Shown here: positions 44,884-53,662 of the stretch, piece by piece | Layout: the number at the start of each line of letters is the position of its first letter | Position numbering within the stretch: the first letter of the stretch is position 1 | From: Pseudomonas vancouverensis | GTDB taxonomy: Bacteria; Pseudomonadota; Gammaproteobacteria; Pseudomonadales; Pseudomonadaceae | DNA length: 64,000 nucleotides | Reading direction: 5' to 3' | NCBI RefSeq assembly: GCF_004348895.1 | Contig: NZ_RRZK01000031.1 | Span: forward strand, 62,001 to 126,000 | Position numbers and translations under genes: made by a program | The notes under the pieces: generated by a model | What the model was told of the DNA's origin: nothing | The model's input: the letters and a program-made list of their open reading frames with translations, nothing else | Database searches by the model: none

Positions 44884-45321
44884 TCAGGTCTGTAACAGGA
44901 AGGTTACCGGGCCATCATTGACCAGGTGCACCTGCATATCCGCGCCGAATCTACCTGATGCCACAGTGCCATGCATCTGTTTCGCTTTGCTTAATAGATA
45001 GTCAAATAGTTCTTCGCCCAACGCCGGAGGGGCCGCGGTCGAAAAACTCGGACGCAGCCCGCTTTTGGTGTCGGCGGCCAGGGTGAACTGAGAGACCAGC
45101 AGCAACCCGCCGCCCACATCCGCCAAGGACAGATTCATCTTGCCCTCGGCGTCGCTGAACACTCGATAGTTAAGCAGCTTATGGAGAAGTTTGTCGGCGC
45201 TGACACGCGTGTCGTCGGGTTCTACCGCTACCAACACCAACAAGCCCTGATCCACAGCCCCGACAATCTCGCCCGCCACCTCGACTCGTGCGCCACGCAC
45301 GCGCTGCAACAGCCCCTTCAT
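44884..45321 (-). CDS. dtd: D-aminoacyl-tRNA deacylase
   Basis: This 145-residue enzyme removes D-amino acids from mischarged tRNAs. It carries the two DTD signatures, SQFTLAAD and the Gly-cisPro NDGPVTF at the C-terminus. Its start overlaps the upstream pip stop by four bases. Length is normal. Confidence 0.97.
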   Translation of the reverse strand: MKGLLQRVRGARVEVAGEIVGAVDQGLLVLVAVEPDDTRVSADKLLHKLLNYRVFSDAEGKMNLSLADVGGGLLLVSQFTLAADTKSGLRPSFSTAAPPALGEELFDYLLSKAKQMHGTVASGRFGADMQVHLVNDGPVTFLLQT

Positions 45322-46289
45322 GCTTCTTCAGGCGGCAGGTCGAGCAGGCGCCGGGCCATCAGGTTGGCGGCGCGGACCAGCGCATCGGTGATGCCCGGTT
45401 CGGAAGCCGCGTGACCGGCGTCGCGGATCACCTGCAGTTCGCTGTTCGGCCAGGCCTGATGCAGTTCCCAGGCGTTGTCCAGCGGACAGATCACGTCATA
45501 ACGACCATGAATGATCACGCCGGGCAGGTGGGCAATCTTGCCCATGTCGCGAATCAACTGGTTCGGTTCGAAGAAGGCGTTGTTGCTGAAGTAATGGCAT
45601 TCGATGCGGGCAATCGACAGCGCACGCTGCGGCTCGGAGAAGCGGTCAACCACCAGCGGGTTCGGACGCAGGGTTGCGGTACGCCCCTCCCACATCGACC
45701 AGGCCTTGGCCGCGTGCATCTGGGCGATCTGATCGTTGCCGACCAGACGCTTGTGGAAAGCGGTGAGCAAGTCGTCGCGCTCGTCCAGCGGGATCGGTGC
45801 GATGTAGTCCTGCCAGTAATCAGGGAACAGACGGCTGGCGCCGGCCTGATAGAACCACTCGATTTCCTGCGGACGGCAGAGAAAAATCCCGCGCAGGATC
45901 AGACCGTGTACACGCTCCGGGTGGGTTTGTGCGTAGGCCAGGGCCAGGGTCGACCCCCAGGAGCCGCCGAACAGTACCCACTTTTCAATGCCCAGGTGCT
46001 GGCGGATCTTCTCGAGGTCGGCGACCAGGTCCCAAGTGGTGTTGTTTTCCAGGCTGGCGTGCGGGGTCGAGCGACCGCAGCCACGCTGATCGAAGGTGAC
46101 GATACGGTACAGGTTGGGATCGAAGAAGCAACGACTCTGGGCATCACATCCGGCACCGGGGCCGCCGTGAATGAACACCACCGGCAAACCTTCCGGTGAA
46201 CCGCTTTCGTCGACATACAGGGTGTGGGTCGCGTCGACGGCCAGATCGTGCCGGGCGTAGGGTTTGATCTGTGGGTACAAAGTCTGCAT
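45318..46289 (-). CDS. pip: Proline iminopeptidase (prolyl aminopeptidase)
   Basis: This 323-residue alpha/beta hydrolase removes N-terminal proline from peptides. It has the oxyanion region HGGPGAG, the nucleophile elbow GGSWGS, and downstream Asp (GRYDVICP) and His (DAGHAASEPG). No signal peptide, so cytosolic. Coupled to dtd. Confidence 0.96.
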   Translation of the reverse strand: MQTLYPQIKPYARHDLAVDATHTLYVDESGSPEGLPVVFIHGGPGAGCDAQSRCFFDPNLYRIVTFDQRGCGRSTPHASLENNTTWDLVADLEKIRQHLGIEKWVLFGGSWGSTLALAYAQTHPERVHGLILRGIFLCRPQEIEWFYQAGASRLFPDYWQDYIAPIPLDERDDLLTAFHKRLVGNDQIAQMHAAKAWSMWEGRTATLRPNPLVVDRFSEPQRALSIARIECHYFSNNAFFEPNQLIRDMGKIAHLPGVIIHGRYDVICPLDNAWELHQAWPNSELQVIRDAGHAASEPGITDALVRAANLMARRLLDLPPEEA

Positions 46290-46422
46290 TGCGCACTCCG
46301 TAAGGGGTCGAGGTCATCCCTGGGGGGACTTCTATTATTCTGCCGTGGGGCATCATAAACCCGATTTACGTCAATGAGCATGCACTTGCTGGATCGCTGA
46401 TCCAGTCACAGGCTGCGCTTCT

Positions 46423-46523
46423 CTGTAGGAGCGAGCATGCTCGCGAAAAATGTTCAGACAGCGCGGGCATTCAGGCAGCCAGCGTTATCGTTGAAGACCA
46501 TCGCGAGCAAGCTCGCTCCCACA
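46423..46523. repeat. REP doublet, GTGGGAGCGAGC family
   Basis: Inverted pair between pip and hutG. The left arm has a GTAGGAGC and GAGCATGCTC variant, the right arm is consensus. It lies just after the hutG stop and marks the end of the hut operon. Confidence 0.88.
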
Positions 46524-46539
46524 GGGTCATGCGTTCGCT

Positions 46540-47343
46540 CTAGCGCTTGTGGTGCTCTTCACCCCAGGCCAGCAAGCCTTGCAGCAGTTCCTTCAAGACC
46601 ACCCGCGTCGGCTCGGCCAGGTCGGCGCGATAGCGGAAGGGCTCGAACTCTTCCATATAAGTGCACTGGCCCAGTTCCAGTTGCACGGCGTGGATGTTCT
46701 CGGCCGGATTGCCGTAATGACGAGTGATGTGACCGCCCTTGAAGCGACCGTTGAGCACGTGGGTGTAGTTGGCGTGACCCGCACAGATGGCCTCCAGTCG
46801 GCTCGCCAGCTGCGGATCGCAACTGGCGCCGTTGAAGGTGCCGAGGTTGAAGTCCGGCAACTTGCCGTCGAACAGGTGCGGGATCAGCGAGCGAATCGAG
46901 TGCGCGTCGAACAGCAACGCATAACCGAACTCGGCCTTGAGTCGTGCCAGCTCGTTTCGCAGGGTGTCGTGATACGGCGTCCAGATCTGTTCCAGATAAG
47001 TCGCACGTTCCTCTTTCGAAGGCTCGCGGCCTTCCTCGAACAACGGCACGCCGTCGAAGAGCGTCGCCGGATACAGGCCGGTGGTGGCGCCGACATACAA
47101 CGGCTTGTCGTCGGACGGACGGTTCAGGTCAATCACGAAGCGCGAGTATTCGGCGGCCAGGGTGCTGGCGCCCAGCTCGGCCGCGAAGTCGTACAGCTGC
47201 GGAATGTGCCAGTCGGTGTCCGGCAGGCTTTTCGCCTGGGGGATCAAGCCGTTTTCCACCGCCGGGGTCAGGCGCACGCCGGCATGGGGCATGCTGATCA
47301 GCAGCGGCACGCGGCCTTGTTTGAAGTTCAGAACCTTATCCAC
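46540..47343 (-). CDS. hutG: N-formylglutamate deformylase
   Basis: This 267-residue zinc hydrolase converts N-formylglutamate to glutamate plus formate, the last step of the five-step histidine pathway. The motifs PLLISMPHAGVRLTP, DLNRPSDDKPLY and LLFDAHSIRS with metal-binding His/Glu residues identify the family, distinct from the arginase-like formiminoglutamase. The GTG at 47343 is chosen: AGGAGAG lies about six bases upstream, and the reading frame upstream has no conserved sequence. It starts 10 bases after hutI. Confidence 0.95.
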   Translation of the reverse strand: MDKVLNFKQGRVPLLISMPHAGVRLTPAVENGLIPQAKSLPDTDWHIPQLYDFAAELGASTLAAEYSRFVIDLNRPSDDKPLYVGATTGLYPATLFDGVPLFEEGREPSKEERATYLEQIWTPYHDTLRNELARLKAEFGYALLFDAHSIRSLIPHLFDGKLPDFNLGTFNGASCDPQLASRLEAICAGHANYTHVLNGRFKGGHITRHYGNPAENIHAVQLELGQCTYMEEFEPFRYRADLAEPTRVVLKELLQGLLAWGEEHHKR

Positions 47344-47353
47344 AACCGCTCTC

Positions 47354-48559
47354 CTACAAAGGTGTTTCGACGCCGTTGCGCACGACGCGTTTTTCCAGGT
47401 CGCCGCCCAGCCAGTACGACAGGTCGGCGGGACGATCGATTTGCCAGGCAACGAAATCAGCGACCTTGCCCGCCTCGATCGAACCGTGGGTGTCGGCCAT
47501 GCCCAATGCGGTGGCAGCATGAATGGTCGCACCGGCCAGGGCTTCTTCCGGGGTCATGCGGAAACAGGTGCAGGCCATGTTCAACATCAGGCGCACCGAC
47601 AGCGCCGGCGATGTACCGGGGTTGAGATCGCTGGCAATGGCGATTTTCACGCCGTGCTTGCGCAGGGCGTCCATCGGCGGCAATTGGGTTTCGCGCAGGA
47701 AGTAGAACGCACCCGGCAACAGCACCGCGACCGTGCCCGATTCGGCCATGGCGATGGCGTCTTCTTCGGTCATGAACTCCAGGTGATCGGCGGACAGTGC
47801 GTGGTAACGCGCCGCCAGGCTGGAACCGTGCAAGGATGACAGCTGTTCGGCGTGCAGCTTCACCGGCAAGCCGAGCTTCTGTGCGGTGATGAACACGCGC
47901 TCGACCTGCGCCGGCGAAAACGCCAGGTATTCGCAGAACGCATCCACGGCGTCGACCAGGCCTTCAGCGGCCAGTGCCGGAAGCATTTCAGCGCAGATGT
48001 GCTCGATGTAATCGTCAGCACGATCCTTGTATTCCGGCGGCAAGGCATGCGCAGCCAGGCAGGTGCTGCGCACACTGACCGGCAACTCGGCACCGAGACG
48101 GCGAGCGACCCGGAGCATTTTGCGTTCGTTGGCCAGGTCCAGGCCGTAGCCGGACTTGATTTCGATACTGGTGACGCCATCGCGCATCAGGCTTTTCAGG
48201 CGCTTGGCGGCGCTGGCGAACAGTTCATCTTCGCTGGCCGCACGGGTGGCGCGCACGGTACTGGCGATGCCGCCACCGGCCGCGGCGATTTCCGCGTAGC
48301 TGACGCCTTGCAGGCGCTGCTCGAACTCACCGCTGCGGTTGCCGCCAAACACCGTATGGGTGTGGCAGTCGATCAGGCCCGGTGTAACCCAGGCCCCGTT
48401 CAAATCATTGACCGCCGGGTACTCGCCGGACGGCAGTTCACTGCGCGGGCCGACCCACTCGATGTGCGCACCGGACGTCACGATGGCCGCATCCTCGATG
48501 ATCGAGTAAGCGCCGTGCGCCATGGTTGCGACGTGGCAGTGTTGCCAGAGGGTTTTCAT
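47354..48559 (-). CDS. hutI: Imidazolonepropionase
   Basis: This 401-residue metal amidohydrolase opens the ring of imidazolone propionate to formimidoylglutamate. The metal site HTHTVFGGNR and the later SDLNPGTSPALS region are present. The start at MKTLWQHCHVATM is preferred since further upstream in-frame codons are REP-derived. Third step of histidine breakdown. Confidence 0.97.
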   Translation of the reverse strand: MKTLWQHCHVATMAHGAYSIIEDAAIVTSGAHIEWVGPRSELPSGEYPAVNDLNGAWVTPGLIDCHTHTVFGGNRSGEFEQRLQGVSYAEIAAAGGGIASTVRATRAASEDELFASAAKRLKSLMRDGVTSIEIKSGYGLDLANERKMLRVARRLGAELPVSVRSTCLAAHALPPEYKDRADDYIEHICAEMLPALAAEGLVDAVDAFCEYLAFSPAQVERVFITAQKLGLPVKLHAEQLSSLHGSSLAARYHALSADHLEFMTEEDAIAMAESGTVAVLLPGAFYFLRETQLPPMDALRKHGVKIAIASDLNPGTSPALSVRLMLNMACTCFRMTPEEALAGATIHAATALGMADTHGSIEAGKVADFVAWQIDRPADLSYWLGGDLEKRVVRNGVETPL

Positions 48560-48589
48560 CCCGGGTTCCTCGTCTTGTTCAAAATCGAT

Positions 48590-48652
48590 TCGCGAGCAAG
48601 CTCGCTCCCACATGGAAATGCGTTCCCCTGTGGGAGCGAGCTTGCTCGCGAA
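48590..48652. repeat. REP doublet in reversed orientation, GTGGGAGCGAGC family
   Basis: Here the arms read TCGCGAGCAAGCTCGCTCCC first and CTGTGGGAGCGAGCTTGCTC second, with only about 16 bases between. This is the opposite relative order from every other doublet of the family in the window. It lies between hutH and hutI, within the operon. Confidence 0.9.
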
Positions 48653-48659
48653 GAGGTCC

Positions 48660-50192
48660 TTACAGGCTCGGCAGCAATTTCGCCGACACCAGCTCGTTCA
48701 GGCAACGCGACGCCAGCAGCTCACTCGCGGCGTTGATGTCCGGCGCAAAGAAGCGGTCCTTTTCATAAAACGGCACTTCGTTACGCAGGATGGCACGGGC
48801 CTTTTCCAGCTTCGGCGAAGTCTTCAGACCGTTGCGCAAATCCAGCCCCTGCACCGCCGCCAGCCACTCCACGGCGAGAATGCCGCGGGTGTTCTCGGCC
48901 ATTTCCCACAAGCGCTTGCCGGCGGCCGGGGCCATGGACACGTGGTCTTCCTGGTTGGCCGAGGTCGGCAGGCTGTCCACCGAATGCGGATGGGCCAGCG
49001 CCTTGTTTTCGCTGGCCAGTGCCGCAGCGGTGACCTGGGCGATCATGAAACCGGAGTTGACCCCGCCGTTGGCCACCAGGAACGGCGGCAGTTGCGACAT
49101 GTGCTTGTCCATCATCAACGAGATGCGTCGCTCGCTCAGGGAGCCGATTTCGGCGATGGCCAGGGCCATGTTGTCGGCGGCCATGGCCACCGGCTCGGCG
49201 TGGAAGTTGCCGCCGGAAATCACGTCACCTTCGGCGGCGAACACCAGCGGGTTGTCGGACACGGCGTTGGCTTCAACCGCCAGCACGTCGGCGGCCTGGC
49301 GGAACTGGGTCAGGCAGGCGCCCATGACTTGCGGCTGGCAGCGCAGGGAGTACGGGTCCTGGACCTTTTCGCAGTTCTCGTGGGAGTCGGAGACTTCGCT
49401 GCGCTCACCGAGCAGGTCGCGATAAGCGGCGGCGGCATCGATCTGGCCTTGCTGGCCACGGGCGGCATGGATGCGTGCGTCGAACGGCGAACGCGAGCCG
49501 AGCACGGCTTCGACGGTCAGGCCACCGAGGGCCAGGGCGCCGGCGAACAGGTCCTCACCTTCAAACAGGCCACGCAGGGCGAACGCGGTCGACACTTGCG
49601 TACCGTTGAGCAGCGCCAGGCCTTCTTTCGCCGCCAGGGTCAGCGGGGTCAGACCGGCAACTTTCAGCGCCTCGGTCGCTTCCATCCACTCGCCCTTGTA
49701 GCGTGCCTTGCCTTCGCCGAGCAGCACCAGCGACATGTGCGCCAGCGGCGCGAGGTCGCCGGAAGCGCCGACCGAGCCTTTCAACGGAATGTGCGGGTAG
49801 ACCTCGGCGTTGATCAGGGCGATCAACGCATCGATCACCACCCGGCGAATGCCGGAGAAACCACGGCTCAGGCTGTTGACCTTGAGCACCATGATCAGCC
49901 GTACCAGGTCGTCGCTGATCGGCTGGCCGACGCCGGCGGCGTGGGACAGCACCAGCGAGCGCTGCAGGTTTTCCAGGTCTTCGCTGGCGATGCGGGTCGA
50001 GGCCAGCAGGCCGAAGCCGGTGTTGATGCCGTAGGCGGTGCGGTTCTCGGCGAGGATCTGCTCGACGCAGGCGACGCTGGCGTCGATCTGCGCAGCGGCG
50101 CTGCCGTCGAGGGTCAGTGTCACCGGCTGCTGGTAGACGTCGCGCAGTTGGGCGAGGGTCAGTTGGCCGGGGATCAGGTTTAGCGCAGTCAT
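48660..50192 (-). CDS. hutH: Histidine ammonia-lyase (histidase), MIO-containing
   Basis: This 510-residue enzyme deaminates L-histidine to urocanate, the first step of the pathway. The cofactor tripeptide Ala143-Ser144-Gly145 sits in GSVGASGDLAPLAHM. The other catalytic residues match P. putida histidase shifted by one: Tyr54, Tyr281, Arg284, Phe330 and Glu415. The start at MTALNLIPGQ is chosen over a longer in-frame extension. It follows a second histidase-family gene by 116 bases. Confidence 0.98.
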   Translation of the reverse strand: MTALNLIPGQLTLAQLRDVYQQPVTLTLDGSAAAQIDASVACVEQILAENRTAYGINTGFGLLASTRIASEDLENLQRSLVLSHAAGVGQPISDDLVRLIMVLKVNSLSRGFSGIRRVVIDALIALINAEVYPHIPLKGSVGASGDLAPLAHMSLVLLGEGKARYKGEWMEATEALKVAGLTPLTLAAKEGLALLNGTQVSTAFALRGLFEGEDLFAGALALGGLTVEAVLGSRSPFDARIHAARGQQGQIDAAAAYRDLLGERSEVSDSHENCEKVQDPYSLRCQPQVMGACLTQFRQAADVLAVEANAVSDNPLVFAAEGDVISGGNFHAEPVAMAADNMALAIAEIGSLSERRISLMMDKHMSQLPPFLVANGGVNSGFMIAQVTAAALASENKALAHPHSVDSLPTSANQEDHVSMAPAAGKRLWEMAENTRGILAVEWLAAVQGLDLRNGLKTSPKLEKARAILRNEVPFYEKDRFFAPDINAASELLASRCLNELVSAKLLPSL

Positions 50193-50308
50193 TTTTGGCT
50201 CCTTTTGAGAGTTATAAGCAACTACCAGACGCTCCGGAAATATCCGTTGTCCGTCGCTTCCCGCCTTTTGGGCGGGCTGGCGCCTTGGCACGCTGGTGTC
50301 GGGAAAAA

Positions 50309-51832
50309 TCAGTTCAGATTCGGCAGTGTCTTGTTCAACAAATCCCGCTCTTTCAACACGCTGGCGGCCGCCGCGATGTCCGGTGCCAACCAGCGGTCTT
50401 GATCATAGGCCGGGACACGTTCGCGCAGCAGTCGCCAGGCGGCATCGGTGCCGGCGCCGAAACGCTGCTCCTTGAGGAATTCAAATGCCTGGGCGGCCAG
50501 CAAGTATTCGATGGCGAGGATCTGCATGCAGTTTTCCAGCGCGCGATGCAGCTTGAGCGCAGCATTGGTGCCCAGGCTCAGGTGGTCTTCCTGCAGGCCC
50601 GAGGTGACGTAGTTGTCGAGGACCGCCGGTTGCGCCAACTGGCGGTTTTCGGCGCACAGCGAAGCGGCCACGTATTGCACGATCATCATCCCGGAGTTCA
50701 CCCCCGGGTTGGCCACCAGGAATGCCGGCAGGCCGCTGACGTGCGGGTTGATCAAGCGATCCAGGCGACGTTCGGCGATGGAGCCGATTTCCGCCATGGC
50801 GATGGCCAGCAGATCGGCGGCCATGGCCACGGACTGGCCATGCGGGTTGGCCTGGGACACTACGCGGTAGTTGTCCGCCGTGCCCAGCACCAGCGGGTTG
50901 TCGTTGGCGCCGTTGAGTTCGTTTTCAATCTGACGGGTCGCGTGCAGCAGTTGATCGCGCGCGGCACCGTGCACCTGCGGGATCGACCGGATGCTCAAGG
51001 CGTCCTGGGTGCGAATGCCTTTGCTCTGGGCGATCACTTCGCTGCCGTCGAGCAAAGCGCGCAGGTTGATGCCGACCTGTTGCATGCCCGGATGCGGTTT
51101 CAGCGCGATGATTTCGGCGTCGAACGCATCGATCTGACCACGCTGGGCCTCGAAGCTCATGGCACCGATCACGTCGGCCCACTCCAGCAGACGCGTGGCA
51201 TCGGCAATCGCCAGGCAGCTCAGGCCGGTCATGCACGGCGTGCCGTTGACCAGGCACAAACCGTCCTTGGCTCCCAGCTTGACCGGTTGCAGGCCTGCTT
51301 CGGCCAGTGCCTGCTGCGCAGAAACGATTTGTCCGCGATAGCTGACATTGCCGACGCCCAACAGCGCGATACCAATGTGCGCCATGTGCGTCAGGTAGCC
51401 CACGGAACCCTGGGACGGCACTTGCGGGGTGATGCCACGGTTGAGCAAGGCCAGCAGCGCTTCGACGACCTGGCGGTGCAGGCCGGATTTGCCATGGCTG
51501 TAGTTGACGATGGCGGCGCACATGATCGAGCGGGTCTGCTCGTCGCTCAGTGGCGCGCCGACGCCACAGGCGTGGCTGAGCAGGGTATTGCGCGACAGTT
51601 GGCTGAGTTGTTCGTCCTGCAGCGAAACGTTGCACAGGGCACCCAGGCCGGTGTTGATGCCGTAGGCCCGTTCGCCGCTGGAGACAATGCGCTGGACGAT
51701 GGCCTGGGCGTTTTCGATGCGTGCCCAGATAGCCGCCGACAGCTCCAGCTGTGCGCCATCGCGGGCGACGGCGACTACGTCCTGCCAGGTGACTGGCGCT
51801 TGGGTGATAACGATTTTTTCAGCCTGGGACAT
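50309..51832 (-). CDS. Histidase-family paralogue lacking the MIO tripeptide
   Basis: This 507-residue protein aligns end to end with HutH: YGINTG, LSHACGVG, LVNGTPC, NDNPLVLG, MAAD, FLVANPGVNSGMM and LQEDHLS. At the cofactor site it reads GSVG (142-145) then YLTHMAHI, so exactly Ala-Ser-Gly is absent. The residue matching Tyr281 is Leu279 and the one matching Phe330 is Pro330. Arg282 and Glu415 remain. It is intact, in frame and of normal length. The start at 51832 has GAGG six bases upstream; ATG 51844 is an alternative. It is unlikely to be a standard ammonia-lyase. P. fluorescens hut loci are reported, as I recall, to carry two hutH genes. Confidence 0.9.
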   Translation of the reverse strand: MSQAEKIVITQAPVTWQDVVAVARDGAQLELSAAIWARIENAQAIVQRIVSSGERAYGINTGLGALCNVSLQDEQLSQLSRNTLLSHACGVGAPLSDEQTRSIMCAAIVNYSHGKSGLHRQVVEALLALLNRGITPQVPSQGSVGYLTHMAHIGIALLGVGNVSYRGQIVSAQQALAEAGLQPVKLGAKDGLCLVNGTPCMTGLSCLAIADATRLLEWADVIGAMSFEAQRGQIDAFDAEIIALKPHPGMQQVGINLRALLDGSEVIAQSKGIRTQDALSIRSIPQVHGAARDQLLHATRQIENELNGANDNPLVLGTADNYRVVSQANPHGQSVAMAADLLAIAMAEIGSIAERRLDRLINPHVSGLPAFLVANPGVNSGMMIVQYVAASLCAENRQLAQPAVLDNYVTSGLQEDHLSLGTNAALKLHRALENCMQILAIEYLLAAQAFEFLKEQRFGAGTDAAWRLLRERVPAYDQDRWLAPDIAAAASVLKERDLLNKTLPNLN

Positions 51833-51869
51833 CTGGAGCCTCATACAAAATTCGTGGATGCATCACACC

Positions 51870-51899
51870 TGTGGCGAGGGAGCAAGCTCCCTCGCCACA
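51870..51899. repeat. Single perfect REP palindrome, TGTGGCGAGGGAGC family
   Basis: TGTGGCGAGGGAGC and its exact complement are joined by AA. This looks like a doublet collapsed onto its two outer arms. It lies between hutV and the histidase paralogue and would form a very stable hairpin in the operon mRNA. Confidence 0.9.
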
Positions 51900-51913
51900 A
51901 AAGCGCTTAACCT

Positions 51914-52744
51914 TTAAACCACCGCCGCCCGACGCTGCACAAAGCGGTCGACATACTCATCCGCCGGCGAGTGCAGGATCTCTTTTGGCGTGCCGACCTG
52001 AATCAGGCGGCCGTCCTTGAGGATCGCGATGCGGTTGCCGATGCGCACGGCCTCGTCGAGGTCGTGGGTGATGAAGACGATGGTCTTGTGCAGGGTCTTT
52101 TGCAGCTCCAGCAACTGGTCCTGCATTTCCGCGCGGATCAGCGGATCGAGGGCGCTGAAGGCTTCGTCCATCAGGATGATGTCGGTGTCCGCGGCCAGGG
52201 CACGAGCCAGGCCCACACGCTGACGCATGCCGCCGGACAGCTGATGCGGGTATTTGTTTTCGTAGCCCTTGAGGCCCACGGTGTTGATCCAGTGTAGGGC
52301 GCGCTCGTTGCACATGGCCTTGCTCTCGCCACGGATCTTCAGGCCGTAGGCGACGTTGTCCAGCACGGTCTTGTGCGGCAACAGGCCGAAGCTCTGGAAC
52401 ACCATGCTGATCTTGCGCCGACGAAATTCGCGCAGGGCATCCATGTCGTATTGCAGGATGTCCACGCCGTCCACCAGGATCGCGCCGCTGGTCGGGTCGA
52501 TCAGGCGGTTGAAGTGGCGCACCAGCGTCGACTTGCCGGAACCGGACAGGCCCATGATCACGAAGATCTCGCCACTGCCGATGCTCAACGACAAGTCGTT
52601 CACGCCGACCACACAGCCGGTTTCGTTCAGCACCTGTTCCTTGGTCTTGCCCTGGCCGACCATGGCCAGCGCATCCTTGGAACGGTTGCCGAAAATCTTG
52701 AAGACGTTTTTGACTTCAATCTTGCTTACGGTTGCGTTGTTCAT
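51914..52744 (-). CDS. hutV: Histidine ABC transporter ATP-binding protein HutV (ProV-like)
   Basis: This 276-residue ATPase of the OpuAA/ProV class has Walker A GLSGSGKST, the signature LSGGMRQRVGLARAL, Walker B IILMDEAFSALDP and the switch HDLDEAV. It lacks the C-terminal CBS pair of osmoregulatory ProV, fitting a catabolic rather than osmotic role. It overlaps hutW by four bases. Histidine as substrate is inferred from the hut location. Confidence 0.93.
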   Translation of the reverse strand: MNNATVSKIEVKNVFKIFGNRSKDALAMVGQGKTKEQVLNETGCVVGVNDLSLSIGSGEIFVIMGLSGSGKSTLVRHFNRLIDPTSGAILVDGVDILQYDMDALREFRRRKISMVFQSFGLLPHKTVLDNVAYGLKIRGESKAMCNERALHWINTVGLKGYENKYPHQLSGGMRQRVGLARALAADTDIILMDEAFSALDPLIRAEMQDQLLELQKTLHKTIVFITHDLDEAVRIGNRIAILKDGRLIQVGTPKEILHSPADEYVDRFVQRRAAVV

Positions 52745-53592
52745 TTGCTCACCTCATGCCGTGGGCGACCATACGCCTGCGTAATGCGGTCGATGACCAC
52801 GGCCAGAATCACGATCGCCAGACCGGCTTCAAGGCCGCGTCCGACGTTGAGGGTCTGAATCCCCACCAGCACGTCTTCACCCAGGCCACGGGCGCCGATC
52901 ATCGAGGCGATCACCACCATCGACAGGGCCATCATGGTGGTCTGGTTGATCCCCGCCATGATGCTCGGCAGGGCCAGCGGCAGTTGCACGCCGAACAGTT
53001 GCTGCCAGCGGTTGGCACCGAAGGCGTTGATCGCTTCCATCACCTCGCCATCGACCTGACGGATGCCGAGGTCAGTCAGACGGATCAGCGGCGGCGCGGC
53101 GTAGATCACGGTGGCGAAAATCGCCGGGACCTTGCCCAGGCCGAACAGCATCAGCACCGGGATCAGGTACACGAAGCTCGGCATGGTCTGCATGATGTCG
53201 AGCAGCGGCATCAGCACCGAACGCAGGCGATTGCTGCGCGCCGACAGGATGCCCAGGGGAACGCCGATCAACACCGAGATGACCGTCGCTACCATCATCA
53301 GCGCCAGGGTCTGCATCAGCTTGTCCCACAGGCCGACCGCACCCACCAGGAACAGCAAACCGACGATCACCGCCGTGGTCACGACCTTGCGGGTCGCGTG
53401 CCAGGCCACGCCAGCGACGATTGCCAGCATCAGCCACCAGGGCGCCGCACGCAGCAGGCCTTCAAGATTGACGATGGCCCACAACAGCGTGTCGGAGATG
53501 TGCCGGAACACATCGCCGTAGTTGGTGACCAGCGAATCGACCCAACCGTTGACCCAGTCGGCGATGGAAAAGGTAAAGCTTTCGGGAAACAT
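52741..53592 (-). CDS. hutW: Histidine ABC transporter permease HutW (ProW-like)
   Basis: This 283-residue permease of the OpuAB/ProW class begins MFPESFTFSIADWVNGWVDSLVTNYGDVF and carries the binding-protein-dependent transport domain (about 90-270). Its EAA-type loop reads INAFGANRWQQLFGVQLPLALPSIMAGINQ. Several transmembrane helices are visible. It lies between hutX and hutV. Confidence 0.93.
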   Translation of the reverse strand: MFPESFTFSIADWVNGWVDSLVTNYGDVFRHISDTLLWAIVNLEGLLRAAPWWLMLAIVAGVAWHATRKVVTTAVIVGLLFLVGAVGLWDKLMQTLALMMVATVISVLIGVPLGILSARSNRLRSVLMPLLDIMQTMPSFVYLIPVLMLFGLGKVPAIFATVIYAAPPLIRLTDLGIRQVDGEVMEAINAFGANRWQQLFGVQLPLALPSIMAGINQTTMMALSMVVIASMIGARGLGEDVLVGIQTLNVGRGLEAGLAIVILAVVIDRITQAYGRPRHEVSK

Positions 53593-53662
53593 AAGAGACT
53601 CTCAATCAAGGGGTTGCGATCAAGCGTCCGACTGCCGCTTCCGGCAGCCGGTGAAGCTCAAC

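Noticed and set aside
44884..45000. Possible small RNA or terminator at the dtd end
   Set aside because: Only a CAGGGG/CCCCTG inverted repeat with a long loop and no T-run was found downstream; too weak to call.
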